Positions 38,116-49,256 of a DNA stretch of 64,000 nucleotides are shown one piece after another. Each line of letters starts with the position of its first letter. The stretch's first letter is position 1. Below the pieces are notes generated by a model. It was not told where the DNA came from. It did no database searches and was given only the letters and a program-made list of their open reading frames with translations. Origin of the DNA: Strix aluco (lineage: Eukaryota > Chordata > Aves > Strigiformes > Strigidae); NCBI RefSeq assembly GCF_031877795.1, contig NC_133971.1, positions 84,096,446 to 84,160,445 of the forward strand, given 5' to 3'. Made by a program: the position numbers and the translations under genes.

Positions 38116-40027
38116 TGCACCAACAACATGGATCTATCTAGATGTCCAAGAGCATCTGCCTTTGGATTAAACTACTAAGCTCCTTGGTTTGTGATAAAAA
38201 GAAATAAGCAGGAATAACCATTTATTACAGTAAACATATTCAGGATGAAACCCAGATAGAGAGTAAATAGGCATAAGATTTGAAAGTTAAATAAGATCTC
38301 ATTGAATCTCTGAAATATTTTTTCCTAATAGCATACAAAAAAATCCATCACTCCTAATTATGGATTTTCACTAAATGTACAAATATTGAAAGAATTCTTA
38401 CACTCTTAGGCACAGACAAGATGGATTTTAGCTAAAATATGAGGTTAGAACATCTTCCATAGAAACTCTCAGAAAGCTGTGAGCACAAAACAGCCAGTGG
38501 GAACTACCATCCCCTGCAGATCCTTTGGGATTAGATTGCCTACCTGGAGCTAAATTATGCTGTCAAAGATGAAGATACTCAAATACTAGCCTTGCCCAGG
38601 GAACAATCAAATTGTAATAAAGATCTTTCAGTCATCACCTTGTCATGTTAGGCCTTTGCAATTGGGCCTAACAAGGTATTCAGAACAGCCAGACTCCACT
38701 GGGTAATGCAATCACAGTAAAATGTAATGTATAAAGGTCCTCTAATTGAAATCACTGGTTAGAAATTGTCAGTGAGATTCAAATATACAGTACAGGGACT
38801 AGAAATTAATGAAGTCCACAGCATTTCTAAATTAAGTCACAAATGTCCTGACAAGATCTTTGGTAAGGAATAATCTAGTTTAGCTTAACGACAAACCTTA
38901 ACAACACTCTCCACATCACCCAGCTTTTCTAGAGTAAAATATTATTTTGTAAAAGCAAATAAGAAACCAACTGATATTTTTTCCCTTCCAGATTCCCTGC
39001 AAAGCCGAGTGTCTAAAGCAAGTGCACTCACATTTCAGAAGACATCAGACTCCCAGGCTGAATGCTCATCCACCAAATTTTAGTCTGAAAGATATTTGGG
39101 GGCAGGGGGAACGATACCAAATGTAAATTCCACTGGGGGTTATAACAGAAGCATGGACAGCACAAAATAAATGCAACTCAATCTTCCTGGATGCTTCATA
39201 AGATGTGCTCTCTCAATTTCTGGTTTGAAATCAGGAACTGCTGAGGTGTGCTGTTTCTAACTATTTCTTGAGTTACTTGCACTCAGTGTAAACTCCTCAT
39301 GAGGACTCAGGGCCCCATTCCTGCAAGCTGATGCATGTGAGCCTGCACTAACTCCCATTATCTTCAACAGGGCTTTGCGTGGGTGTAAGGGTTTGCCTGA
39401 ACAGATCACTTTGCAAAATCAAAGCCTAAGAGACTGCACTTAAGTGCATTTTCATCTCTGTCCTCTCTCCTCCCTGCAGCTGGGCCTTAGTTATCTCTCC
39501 CCCTAAAACATCCTGCCTCTTCAACTCAGTCAGTCAGTCAGTGCTCACATCCCAAATTTCTCTGCACTGAAATCCAGACTTTCATGCTCCCCATCTTTTT
39601 ACTCAGAAGCCAATATGTTTCACTCACCAGTTTTTTCTTTTCCTCATTACCAGCCACCTCTTCACACCCATTAAAAGCTCAGTCTTCTCCCCATGCCCAG
39701 CAAATCAGCTTAGTAGCAGCCTCAGCTCATCATAGCTTTCACTCATGAACAAAGCCAGGCCTGAATCACAGCTGACAATTTCATGAACTAGAACAGAGCC
39801 ATGATATTTGATTCCCCAGACAAGGATTTGACTCTTCAGGGACATACATTTATGGTCAAATTCTATTCTAGAATAAAGTTTTTATGGAATTTTTTTTTAA
39901 GCTTAAAAAAACTTGTTTGTACTAAGCTCTGTAAAATGCATTTCTACAGAAAAACTCTTTGTAGTGTAACCAGCAAAACTGTCCTTTTAAGCCTGGTAGA
40001 ATAACTTTCACTTTGAATATTTTATTT
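38116..40027. other. Intergenic, no gene recognised
   Basis: Unique-looking sequence with no coding feature. A short (AGTC)n run lies at about 39,525-39,542. Confidence 0.55.
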
Positions 40028-40032
40028 CAAGG
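40028..40032. repeat. Target-site duplication CAAGG (left)
   Basis: CAAGG directly abuts the first base of the LTR and is repeated exactly after its last base at 40,845-40,849. Confidence 0.85.
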
Positions 40033-40844
40033 TGCCACGTCCCACTCAGAGAAGGGAGACAAGTGACTTAGATTCGTAAATCCCAATGAAATGGACAACA
40101 GTGAGACAAGTCTCAAAGTCCAGACAGAGATATTTATTAATTTCCCACAATTGGATACACAATAATTGGCTAAGTATATAATGAGTTATGGCAAGCAATA
40201 TAGTATGCCTTGCATTGCTTAACAGTAATAAGGGAAAAGTGGAAAAAGAAAAGAAGAGAGATGGAGAGGTAGAAATAGAGATCATCAGTCTGGGTTCCTG
40301 TGTCAATCCCGCCAGCAAGGGTTCAAGGATGAATCCATCATCTTCATGTCTTTTTTTTTCTTTATCTCACTCCTTAACTTTCTTTGGGGTCCATCCCCCA
40401 GGTCAACCCACATACCTGCTTATCCCATGTATGGGGATGGGTAAGGTGCTTCATGGGATGATGTAATTAGCAGGATCTTGTTAATCTTTATTAGCATATT
40501 CAAGCATGTCAACTTTAACATGCCTTTCACGTATAATGGAGCAAAGGTCATTCACCAGAGAGATGGCCCTGAAACTTTACAAGATGCACCAGAGTAGAAC
40601 CATCCTGTCTCCTCAGGGCTCCCTCCTCCAGTCCATCCTGTGCTATCCAGGCAGCCTTATCAGCTCCAAACTCCACACGATCGACCCTGTGACTGTTGTT
40701 TCACTACTTGCAAGTGTTGGAGGTATTCCTCAGCTCAGAGGGCCTCCACTCCCCTCCATTCCTTATCTCTCTCAGGCAGTTTTTTCCTCACAGACCTGTT
40801 TCTCTCAGGCCCTGTTTTTGGGGAGTTACAAGTCATCTCCCACA
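40033..40844 (-). mobile_element. Solo LTR of an endogenous retrovirus (copy 1)
   Basis: The 812-bp element has TG...CA ends and is flanked by perfect 5-bp duplications (CAAGG). It is alignable end to end with the element at 45,575-46,395. Orientation is minus: the reverse complement has AATAAA at 40,133-40,138, about 100 bp before the 3' end. At the place where copy 2 has a TATA box, this copy has a T-rich run, so its promoter is degraded. No internal retroviral sequence adjoins either end, so it formed by LTR-LTR recombination. A 5-bp duplication is typical of ERVL-type (class III) integrases and unlike the usual 4 bp of gamma-like or 6 bp of alpha/beta-like avian ERVs; the class assignment is inference. 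Confidence 0.88.
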
Positions 40845-40849
40845 CAAGG
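40845..40849. repeat. Target-site duplication CAAGG (right)
   Basis: Exact match of the left 5-bp flank at 40,028-40,032. Confidence 0.85.
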
Positions 40850-41082
40850 CTAAACTTACGAAACTACTGACACCCATGAAACTGAGGATCCTTGACTCTC
40901 CACAGTTTCTGAGCCTGGTTTTCACTCTCTTTGTTGCTGTGATAAGAGTCAGACTGGTTTGTTTCCTGACTCAAAAAACTGTTGCTGGAAACCAAATATT
41001 TAGTAGAAATTTATTTTTGTTAAATCTTTTCTAAGGGGCTTGCCTGGCCCCAGCTCTGTGATCTCTTCCCAATGAGTCAACG

Positions 41083-41600
41083 TTTCACAGAAACGATGTG
41101 GTTGGAAGGAACCTCTGGAGATCGTCTAGTGCAATCCCCCTCCTCCATGGTGTTAAATAGAGCAGGTTGGCCAGGGTCATGACCAGATAGGCTCAGGAGA
41201 ACTTATTCCAGTGTTGGATTGCCCTTTGAAGAAAAGGTTTTATATATTTAAATAAAATTTCCAGTATTCACATGTGTGCCCATTGTCTCTTGTCCTTTCT
41301 CTAAGAGGAATCTGGCTCTGACTTATTTATTCCCCTTCATCAGGAATTATATGCATCAATAACCCCACCTAAAGCTTTTCTGCTCCAGGCTGAGCAGACC
41401 CAGACCTCTCAGTCTCTCCATGCAGGACAGATGCTCATCTCTTCATCATCTTTGTGGCTCTTCACTGGACTTACTGAAGTCAGTCCACCTCTCTCATGCT
41501 TAGGTGCCCAGCACTGGACCCAGCATTCCAGCTGAGCTTCAGCAGTGCCAAGCAAAGGGGAAGGACCACTTCCCTTGTCCATTTGCCATCACAAATAAAG
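41083..41600 (-). mobile_element. CR1 non-LTR retrotransposon, 5'-truncated
   Basis: Read inverted, the 3' end starts at TTTCACAGAAACGATGTGG, followed by GTTGGAAGGAACCTCTGGAG and ATCGTCTAGTGCAATCCCC, the hallmark of the avian CR1 terminus. Further right, CAGGCTGAGCAGACCCAGAC, CTCTTCACTGGACTTACT and GTGCCCAGCACTGGACCCAG follow the CR1 order into the ORF2 end. The subfamily differs from the 37.1 and 62.3-kb copies. Coding frames are broken. It is an old, inactive insertion lying 234 bp from the copy-1 solo LTR. Confidence 0.9.
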
Positions 41601-44600
41601 CCTCTCGTCATCAGGAGCAAAGCCACATAACATGATCTCAGTTCCTCACCTCTTCTCATGGAGATCCGGAAAACTCAGGTGCCTGGTTCCTCTGTACAGA
41701 GTTATTTGATAGTGTATTTACTGGACTGGGGCACTCATTAGGTATTTAGCAGTTAATCCTAGATCTTGCTTCTATCCAAAGAAACTACCTTGGCATAACA
41801 AATTACCCAAGCATGCACAGCAAATCCGGAACTCCATGAGGGAGAGAAAGGCAGCACGTTTCCACACTGGTTTCTCCAGCTCCATCCACTATTACTCACA
41901 TTCCTGAACCTGCAGCTCTTTGTTTCACAGATGTCATCTGATTTTCCTTCAGGATGAACCTTAAATCATCATTTTTTTTGATGGTGCACTTCTCAGATTG
42001 TCAATTTGAGATCTTTTTTGCATTTCCTTATGTTCAGAAAATCAGAAAGAAAGACCCAATATTGTCTGAGACCTCACACTGGATGCAAGGTCTCCCTTTA
42101 TCTCCCTAAATTCTATACAAGCTGGAAAGCATAAAACACTCTACAGTCATTGAGTTTTAAATATGAGGAGAGTCTGCTTTATTTTTCACATTGCACTGTA
42201 ACAAGAGAGCCATCATTTTTCAGCTTAAAGTCTCTGTTGGTCAGTAAAGGTATTTGCCCAGTTATCTTTAGCTATTACCACTGTTGCAACTCCTAACTAC
42301 ACATAATACTTACTTGCTGAAATGTAAAGTAAAAAACAACTCTAGCAGTAAATTTATTAAAGAAATGTGCCTTCCCACTTCTATCATACAAAATATTCAC
42401 CTGGCTTCCCCCCTGTATTTTATACCAAGTCTTTTTCCTGAAGCTTTCTGTAAGTATACATGACAAGAGGTACATTAACTGGACTGTTCCAGGGCTTTTT
42501 CAACAAATCTAAACAACAAAACACTCCTTTTGCTTTTGCAGTGACACCCAAGAGTCACTGAAACTTCAGTAAACCAGTTATCAGTAACAAAATAGGTGCA
42601 TTTTGAAGCCCCATAAACAGCATGTTCTGGCTACAATTCCCCCTGAGACATGCTCCACCTGTAGCACCCCATCTCCCTTCTGTCCATCTAGCTTCCCCAG
42701 GCAGCTGGTCCACATGCACCTACCACAAAAAATAGAGTTGCATAGTTATACCGTACCTTGGTCCTATATGTCTTCCTGCACCCCAGGTACATATATTACA
42801 ACTTCCGAGACACATAAGAGGTATAACAAACTCAGTGGCTGAGGCACTTTCAAATTAATGGGATTTAAAGTTCAGAGTAGAGGTGGAGACTCTCAACATG
42901 TCTAGTCCTCTCAGCTTTTGAAAGATGCTAAAGGGATTCTAACTGCAGACCCATAGAAGTAGGAATTAGATGCATCTTGTCATACACATTCAGATCTATT
43001 TCTCTTCATCTTTCCACCTAAGAAACCTATAAAACTAAAAAAAGATATTGCAGCTAACTACAGCTTAACAAGATTGACAAACTCTGATTTTTCCCATCAT
43101 TTAATTGGTCTAAGTATAACAAACTATAATGCACACTTAGTAATTTTTCAGTGCTAATTTTTTTCTTCTCTCTTCCCCTCCCAAAACAACATAAATTACA
43201 TGGAAAAATCTGTGTTTATTTTTTTGTAATTACTTCTGGTCTGAGACCAAGTTTCTAAGTGGAAGCAAATTTTTACATTCCAGTTATAACCTCTGAAAAA
43301 CAACTAATAATAAGAACTCTGACACAATTTTAAATGGAGTGACATGAATGGCGCCAATATAATGTAGTCAAAACATGTGGGAAATAAAGTATTTTATTCC
43401 AGAAGAATATGAAATTCCCAACTCAAAATAAAGTATATGTCTGGCATTTACTGGATTTTACCAAACCTAACAATTTTACAAAACATACAAGGGCTTCAGG
43501 GAGTATAGGATTCAATCACAATTCAAAAATTCTTCATCTTGGATACATTTGAGACAGAGGGATTCACAAGCCACAGGGATGAACTTCTTTCCTTCTTCCA
43601 GAAACTCAAGTGGGATTTACCCCAAATGAATAATGGTAATAGATAAAATAGTTCAGCAAAAGATCTGCCTAGCAGAAGTGTTCAAAAGCCCACAAAAAAT
43701 CCAAAATGTTATAAGCCAAAGTGATGAACTGTGTAGTTACTATGCAGCATGAGAAACATAACAATATACCAAAAAAGAAGAGAATGGGAGTTTATACGTC
43801 CTTCACAAGTCAGCAGAGGTAGTTTCAATGCTGACATGAAGCAGAGTCTGAGATGAGCTATTATCATGTTATTCTTTATTAGTTGTTAAGCACTGATGTT
43901 GTATTCAGTTCTTCGCCAGAGAACCCTTGTCCGAATGGATTTACAGTTGCAGGCCCTCTGCCATTTTTTCCAGCCAACTCTTAAGTCCTCTCAAACCCCT
44001 TATGTCAAGATGGATAAAGAGATCTGCCAACACAAGCGTAATGACTGCACAAAAAAACCCACAATAAAGATATGATACAAGGCTAGAAATACAGAAAGAA
44101 TTAATTGCACTTCTACAAATCACTTACTGCGGGAAATACAGAAAAAGGAAATGTTTAAGAGTGATGTGAATGGGAAGAGATGGATCAGTGAAACAATGGA
44201 TTAGTCCTCTCTTGAGGACAAGAAAACTGGCACAAAGTAGAAAACTGAAGAAGACCCTTGCAGAGCTCTACCCAGCATCTTTGATAAGGCAGAAACAGGA
44301 AGGAATAGCCATGAAAAACAGAAAGAGCAAGAGGGAATGGAAATCCAGTCTTGTACAGGACAGGTTGATAGTGTGCCTCCTGGGCAAAGAGAGCAAACAA
44401 ATTAGGAAAAAGCTAGTGACTTGTATTTGTCAAAAAGAGTTGCCTCTCTGCCTTTCTTCCCACCCTCAGCTACACAGTCTCACCCTTGGTGCTGACACAG
44501 GCATTCATCTGAAGAGAGAGGGATCATCTTCACACCAAAAGAAAACTACTTACTAGTTTCTGCTGGGTTATTTTTCTGCCACATTAGCCACTTGAAGAGA

Positions 44601-45569
44601 ATTGGAGAGAGGAATAGGACTATCTTCGCTGCATCAGTGCGACATTAAATTGGTTTAGCCAACTTCCTCCCTAGATGCAGCCCTAATCTGCACTCAAAAG
44701 CTCTTCAGCTTTGCTGAGGAGCTCCATGATGCAAAAAATTTTTGCTGGCAGAGAGTTACCTCCCTTGACTCTTTGATCAATCGATCCATGCTTGAATGGA
44801 AACACAGCTGAACTTCAAAATTCTTACTAAATCTCACTTTGTTCTTGGCTTTTTTAGCAGATATCAATGGCTTTTTCATGTGGACTAAAATGTGGCAAAT
44901 TGTTAGAAAAGTTCACCCGGGTATGCTGCTAGCAACGTGGGTTTCACTGAGCACTTCATAAATACAAAAGCCTGTAGCCTCTTGGTACTAGTTACCAAGT
45001 GTCAGGTTGTCAGAAATCAACTTGGCACCAGCACATTTTAAGCAGGAATGGCCAATTGGAATCTTGGCTGTTAATATATAAAATAATGCTGACATCTAGT
45101 GGCTGGCTGCACTCATACACGTCTGGTCAGGTCTTAAAGCTATTTGTGTCTAGCAATCATTTCTTACCTTTTGGAGACAAGATGCTCTAGATGAAAGTGT
45201 CATGTCTCCTCCAGTTGTGCACTATTCAAACAAAGTAAATGCATCCTCGTTCTGCAGAGATCATAAATTAAGTTAAAAAAGGATTGGGGGGGAAAAAAAA
45301 GGAGAGGAAGAAAATACTATTATTTCCTTTTGTAGATGGAAATTACCATGGGATAAAAGAAATTAGCCAGATAACTAAAAACTGATGGGGTCAACACTGC
45401 AGCCAACTGGAGCTGAAGAAAACTAAAGAAGAGTACAGACTTTCCCAGAAATATCAGGTGACTGAAAACTGCCAGATTTGATGAGCTGGAGTGAAGCACA
45501 CTGAATACTAACCTTACCCCAATAACTCCTCACTGTCAGCCAACAGGCCCCTTGCAGTGCATGGCTGCT
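41601..45569. other. Intergenic, no gene recognised
   Basis: AT-rich sequence without recognisable genes or repeats, apart from a possible CTCF-like site listed separately and a short G-run/A-run junction near 45,286-45,301. Confidence 0.5.
45089..45102 (-). promoter_or_regulatory. CTCF-like motif
   Basis: The reverse complement CCACTAGATGTCAG matches the common vertebrate CTCF core (CCA, then AG, then GGC spacing) with one mismatch in the GGC part. It is a single motif with no supporting context, so chance occurrence in 64 kb is quite possible. Confidence 0.25.
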
Positions 45570-45574
45570 GGCTG
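45570..45574. repeat. Target-site duplication GGCTG (left)
   Basis: GGCTG abuts the LTR start and is repeated exactly at 46,396-46,400. Confidence 0.85.
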
Positions 45575-45661
45575 TGTCACGTCCCGCTCAGATGAGGGGG
45601 ACAAGTGACTCAGATACGCAAATCCCCAATGGAGCGGACAACAAGTCTCCAAGTCTAAACA

Positions 45662-45667
45662 TTTATT
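45662..45667 (-). terminator. LTR polyadenylation signal AATAAA
   Basis: Minus-strand AATAAA at the conserved position shared with copy 1 (40,133-40,138), so it is likely the R-region polyadenylation signal. Confidence 0.65.
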
Positions 45668-45956
45668 AACTACTCACAATGTACTAATTGAACACATGAT
45701 AGTTGGCTAAGTATATAGCAAGTTGTGGCAAGCAATACAATATGCCTTGCATTTCTTAATAGGAAAGGGAAAAGAGGGAGATAGAGGGAATGGGGAAATA
45801 CAGATCACCGGTCTGGGTTTCTGCGCTGATCCTGCCGACGAGGGTTCCGAGAGGCACAGGAGACATCCGTCTTTTTCGCTGGCATCCATCTTCTTCGCTT
45901 CACTGCACTCTCTCTCCCCAGGCTGCGCCACCCCCACCCCCCCCCCCCCTTCTTGA

Positions 45957-45962
45957 TTTATA
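45957..45962 (-). promoter_or_regulatory. LTR TATA box
   Basis: TATAAA on the minus strand (in GGGTATAAATCAAG), upstream of the polyadenylation signal in the expected U3-R order. The homologous site in copy 1 is lost. Confidence 0.6.
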
Positions 45963-46395
45963 CCCACTTTCCTTGGGTCCATCCCCTAGGTCGACCCACA
46001 TACCTACGTATCCCATGTACGGGGAGGGGTAAGGTGTTTCATGGGATGATGTAGTTAGCATGATCATGTTAGCCCTCGTTAGCATATTGAGGGGTGTTAA
46101 CTTTAATATGCATTTTGTGGATAATGAAGCAAAGGTCATTCACCGGACAGATGGCCCTTGAAGTTTTGGCCAGGTGCACCAGAGCAGAGCCGTCCTGTCT
46201 TCACAGGGCTCCCTCCTCCAGTCCCATCTTGTGTTATTCTGGCAGCCTTATCAGCTTCGACCTCCACAGAATGCACCCTGTGACTCATAGTTTTGTCTTG
46301 CGAGTGTTTGAGGCATTTCTTCGATCAGCCTCAACTTTTGCTTTCTCAGGCTGTTTTTCTTAGTTTCTCACAGGCCTGGTTTCTCGTCTCTCACA

Positions 46396-46400
46396 GGCTG
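46396..46400. repeat. Target-site duplication GGCTG (right)
   Basis: Exact match of 45,570-45,574. Confidence 0.85.
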
Positions 46401-48511
46401 GCTCTTCACTAGAGCACTGCTGCTCCTGGTCTGAGCAGGGAGACCACCTTCTGGGTTGGAGTGTCTTAAGTGACTCATATACAAAGAGAACGCAACCAGA
46501 AAAAGAACCCAGACCTTGAGAGACCCCAAAGATAACCAAAAAGGGGACTGAAACCTAGCCAGGGAAAAGATTAACAATGTCTTGTCCTGTCTTATCAGGA
46601 CAGTGAGCTTTCTGTTGAGACCCCTATAAGCTACAAATCAAATAAAGCTATACCAGAATGAACCTCTTCATCAGAAAGTTCTGCGAAGACATTTGCGTGG
46701 ATCTCATTTTGACCTCAGACTGCAGTTCTGCTCACTTTAACTGCCAGAAAACAGGAAAAATCTAAATAGATACATCTCCAACAAGTGAACATCACTGCCC
46801 ATACCCCTTCCACACTGCATTTGCCTCCTGATGTATTAAAATGCAAGAACAGACCCATTGCTTACACAGCACATTTAAGTTTTCCAATATAACTTAAATA
46901 TCAGGCCCTTGCAGATGAGACTGGAAAGCTTTGCAGATGTTCATATGATGACTTAAACTGTGAGATGGTTTCCCCTTTTCAGAGTTTTGCAAAGCTGGTC
47001 TGAAATTTTCTCAAAATGTTAGTTGTAAAAAGAGCATTTGGCAATAGAAGAGCATAGGGTGATCCTGCATTTTATCTGGTGCAGGAGTAAAGACATAATC
47101 CAGAGTTGAGCAAGTCAGCCTTCCTCATGCTGGAAATTGACTTGTGTCACTTTCTAGTGACAGGAGGCACATGTTTGTCTGGAGACAAGTTACTGGACTA
47201 GACACACACTTTCATACAGCTGTTCTTACATTCTTTTTTCCACCAAGAGCTCAAAGAGACTGTTGCTGTATTTTGCAACAGTACCTTGCCTTGTTTCAGA
47301 GCAGACTTTGGTGGAGGAAGGCTATTCTTTTTCCAGATGCCAAGGAGCACTGGAGATAACAGGCAATAAAGCAGAGCGCAGGATTTCACAGGTACAATTG
47401 CTGCTGCTACCACTATCCCAGGAGGTATGCACGCTGGCACTGAGAAGCTGATGGGGGTGAAAGATAGTTTTGGGAGAAATACAAAAGGTAGGAGGACCAC
47501 AACAAGATTGCCGATCAATTGGGAAAACCTGTATGTAGTAGAGTGATGAATTCACACTTCATGTCACAAAAAATACCATATTTCAGTACCAGAACAACAG
47601 ATATGAGTGGAGCCCACCTCATCAGAGGACAAGCCAAGAAGACCATATGCAGTAATGCATCTTCACAAATGTTCATATATTTTACAGCAGTAAATATTCA
47701 GTGTTGTCTGAGATACTGAAGTCCTGAGGCAACAGAGCCATTATGTGGCCCATGTGATTGTGCTGGTTTTCATCTCATTGCTCTGGCAACTCTCCTACAG
47801 GCTGAAACAAAATTCTTAGCAACAGTAAACACATATGTTACTCTAAATATCTTGAACAAGGAACATTGTCTTGTTTTAACATATTGCTCAAAGTAGTCAT
47901 ACCAAGACAAAAATGTAACTACAAAACATTGACTAATTAAGTCATTGAATGGAATTGACACAGGAACGTTTTTTCCTGAAGGCTGAAGACAACTGTTCTC
48001 TAATATCCCCAGTCCCATCATTAAGCCAATAAGAGGGTGTTATTTAAGACAATGTTTTCATTTCCACTCTAATTTCTTTGAAAACAAGGACGCAAATCCC
48101 TGTCCCACCAAAGTGAAAGTATTGACTGAAGGTTCATGTGTCAAGAAGCTGAGGAAAGCTCTCCAACAGATGTTTCAATTCTAAGTGCTGCAAGTGCGTC
48201 AGCACTGCTGGCAGCCAGCGGCACAGAGCACTCAAGTTTTATTCACAACTATTTGCCGTCATAACCCAATACTCTCTCTGAGCTGACTTTATTTTTTTCC
48301 ACAAGAGTCCTCCACAAAACATGGAGGAAGTTGACCTCTAAAAGACCAGGAAAGTGTCTAGAAGATTTAGAAACACTTTCAGAATTAAGGATTCCAACCC
48401 AATAAGGCAGTGTTAAAGGCCACACACATGTAGATTTCCAGTTCTTCTACAACAAATACTTGCAATGACCTTTCTATTCTGCAACATCGAAGAAATCCAA
48501 CACATGGATTG
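46401..48511. other. Intergenic, no gene recognised
   Basis: No feature supported; short frames on both strands are unconvincing. Confidence 0.5.
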
Positions 48512-48521
48512 AGACTTAGTA
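48512..48521. repeat. 10-bp direct repeat AGACTTAGTA (left flank)
   Basis: Repeated exactly at 49,247-49,256. The two copies bracket the LTR-like element and may include its target-site duplication, though 10 bp is longer than the 4-6 bp expected for a retrovirus. Confidence 0.6.
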
Positions 48522-48582
48522 CCTGTTGCAGGTGATTTAAGAGAAGTCATCATTATGGGGTTAACTAAAAGGGTTTTATTAA

Positions 48583-48724
48583 TGATTAAAGGATGATCAA
48601 ACGATAATTAATTGATGACTGGAAATTAAATGGTAATCAAACAGTGATTAAGTGATCATTGAACAGTAATTAAACAGTGATTTGACAGTGATTTAAACGA
48701 TGATTTAAACAATAATTTAGACAG
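48583..48724. repeat. Degenerate AT-rich minisatellite, period about 11-12 bp
   Basis: About twelve diverged units related to TGATTAAACAG (for example TGATCAAACGA, TAATCAAACAG, TAATTAAACAG, TGATTTGACAG, TGATTTAAACGA). It lies inside the LTR-like element, next to its AATAAA signal. Confidence 0.85.
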
Positions 48725-48922
48725 CAGTGAAACCTCTACTACTTACTACGTTTCCATATATATCCCAGTATAGCTTAATTATTACATGTCGCTAGCATAC
48801 AATAGACTTTCAGACCAAATGTAAGAAGGCTGCTTACCTCGCTGTAGATATCAGGTGCCGGCTAATGGATCTCTCAGCCTCGAGAAGTAACCTTGAGAGC
48901 ATCTCTGCTGAAGAGGAGATCA

Positions 48923-48963
48923 CTGCTGTGCAGCCTGCTGCCGTGCAGCCTGCTGCCACGCAG
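48923..48963. repeat. 15-bp tandem repeat, about 2.8 copies
   Basis: CTGCTGCCGTGCAGC occurs as two full units and one shortened unit with small changes. It lies in the GC-rich leader just downstream of the putative TATA box of the LTR-like element. Confidence 0.8.
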
Positions 48964-49246
48964 GAGAGCTCAACGGGCTTGAGGAGGCTACAGGTATTTA
49001 TAGTGTGAAGTGATGGACTGTAGTCAAACCCCGCCTTGGTGTCTGAGTAAGTCTGTAGCAGGGGCAGCTTTAGTTTTGTCTAGTCTCAGCTCAGGCTGAT
49101 GCTGTTATCTCCCGATAAGATGTAGCCCAGAATCCTTGGTGCCCGAGATCTGGCCTCGCACTGTTCTCACAGTTTGCACCACAGGGCTGGTATCAGTCAG
49201 GCTTGCTTGTTGGTGATGCCTGAACCAAAGAACTGCTCACTCAGCC

Positions 49247-49256
49247 AGACTTAGTA
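49247..49256. repeat. 10-bp direct repeat AGACTTAGTA (right flank)
   Basis: Exact match of 48,512-48,521. Confidence 0.6.

Larger units (their letters stand above)
45575..46395 (-). mobile_element. Solo LTR of an endogenous retrovirus (copy 2)
   Basis: The 821-bp element begins TGTCACGTCCC and ends TCTCTCACA, flanked by perfect 5-bp duplications (GGCTG). It has the same family and orientation as copy 1 at 40,033-40,844. On the minus strand a TATAAA box (45,957-45,962) and an AATAAA signal (45,662-45,667) are properly ordered, about 290 bp apart, with about 87 bp from AATAAA to the 3' end. A poly-C tract (about 45,931-45,949) follows the TATA box on its downstream (lower-coordinate) side. CpG dinucleotides are better kept than in copy 1, suggesting a younger or less decayed copy. 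No internal retroviral sequence remains. Confidence 0.9.
48522..49246 (-). mobile_element. LTR-like element of a different family
   Basis: A 725-bp GC/CpG-richer island between exact 10-bp direct repeats. On the minus strand it shows LTR architecture: TATAAA at 48,997-49,002 (in CACTATAAATACCTG), a GC-rich leader with a 15-bp tandem repeat, an AT-rich minisatellite, and AATAAA at 48,575-48,580, about 55 bp before the end. TG and CA ends are available at about 48,524 and 49,243 (TGTTGCAGG to CTCACTCA), but they leave 2-3 unexplained bases before the direct repeats. It is not recognisably similar to the 40.0 and 45.6-kb LTRs. An alternative is a non-LTR retroposed sequence, which would fit a 10-bp duplication better. 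Confidence 0.5.

Noticed and set aside
45723..46139. Several open frames on both strands within the second solo LTR
   Set aside because: They coincide with LTR sequence, including a poly-C tract. Solo LTRs are non-coding.
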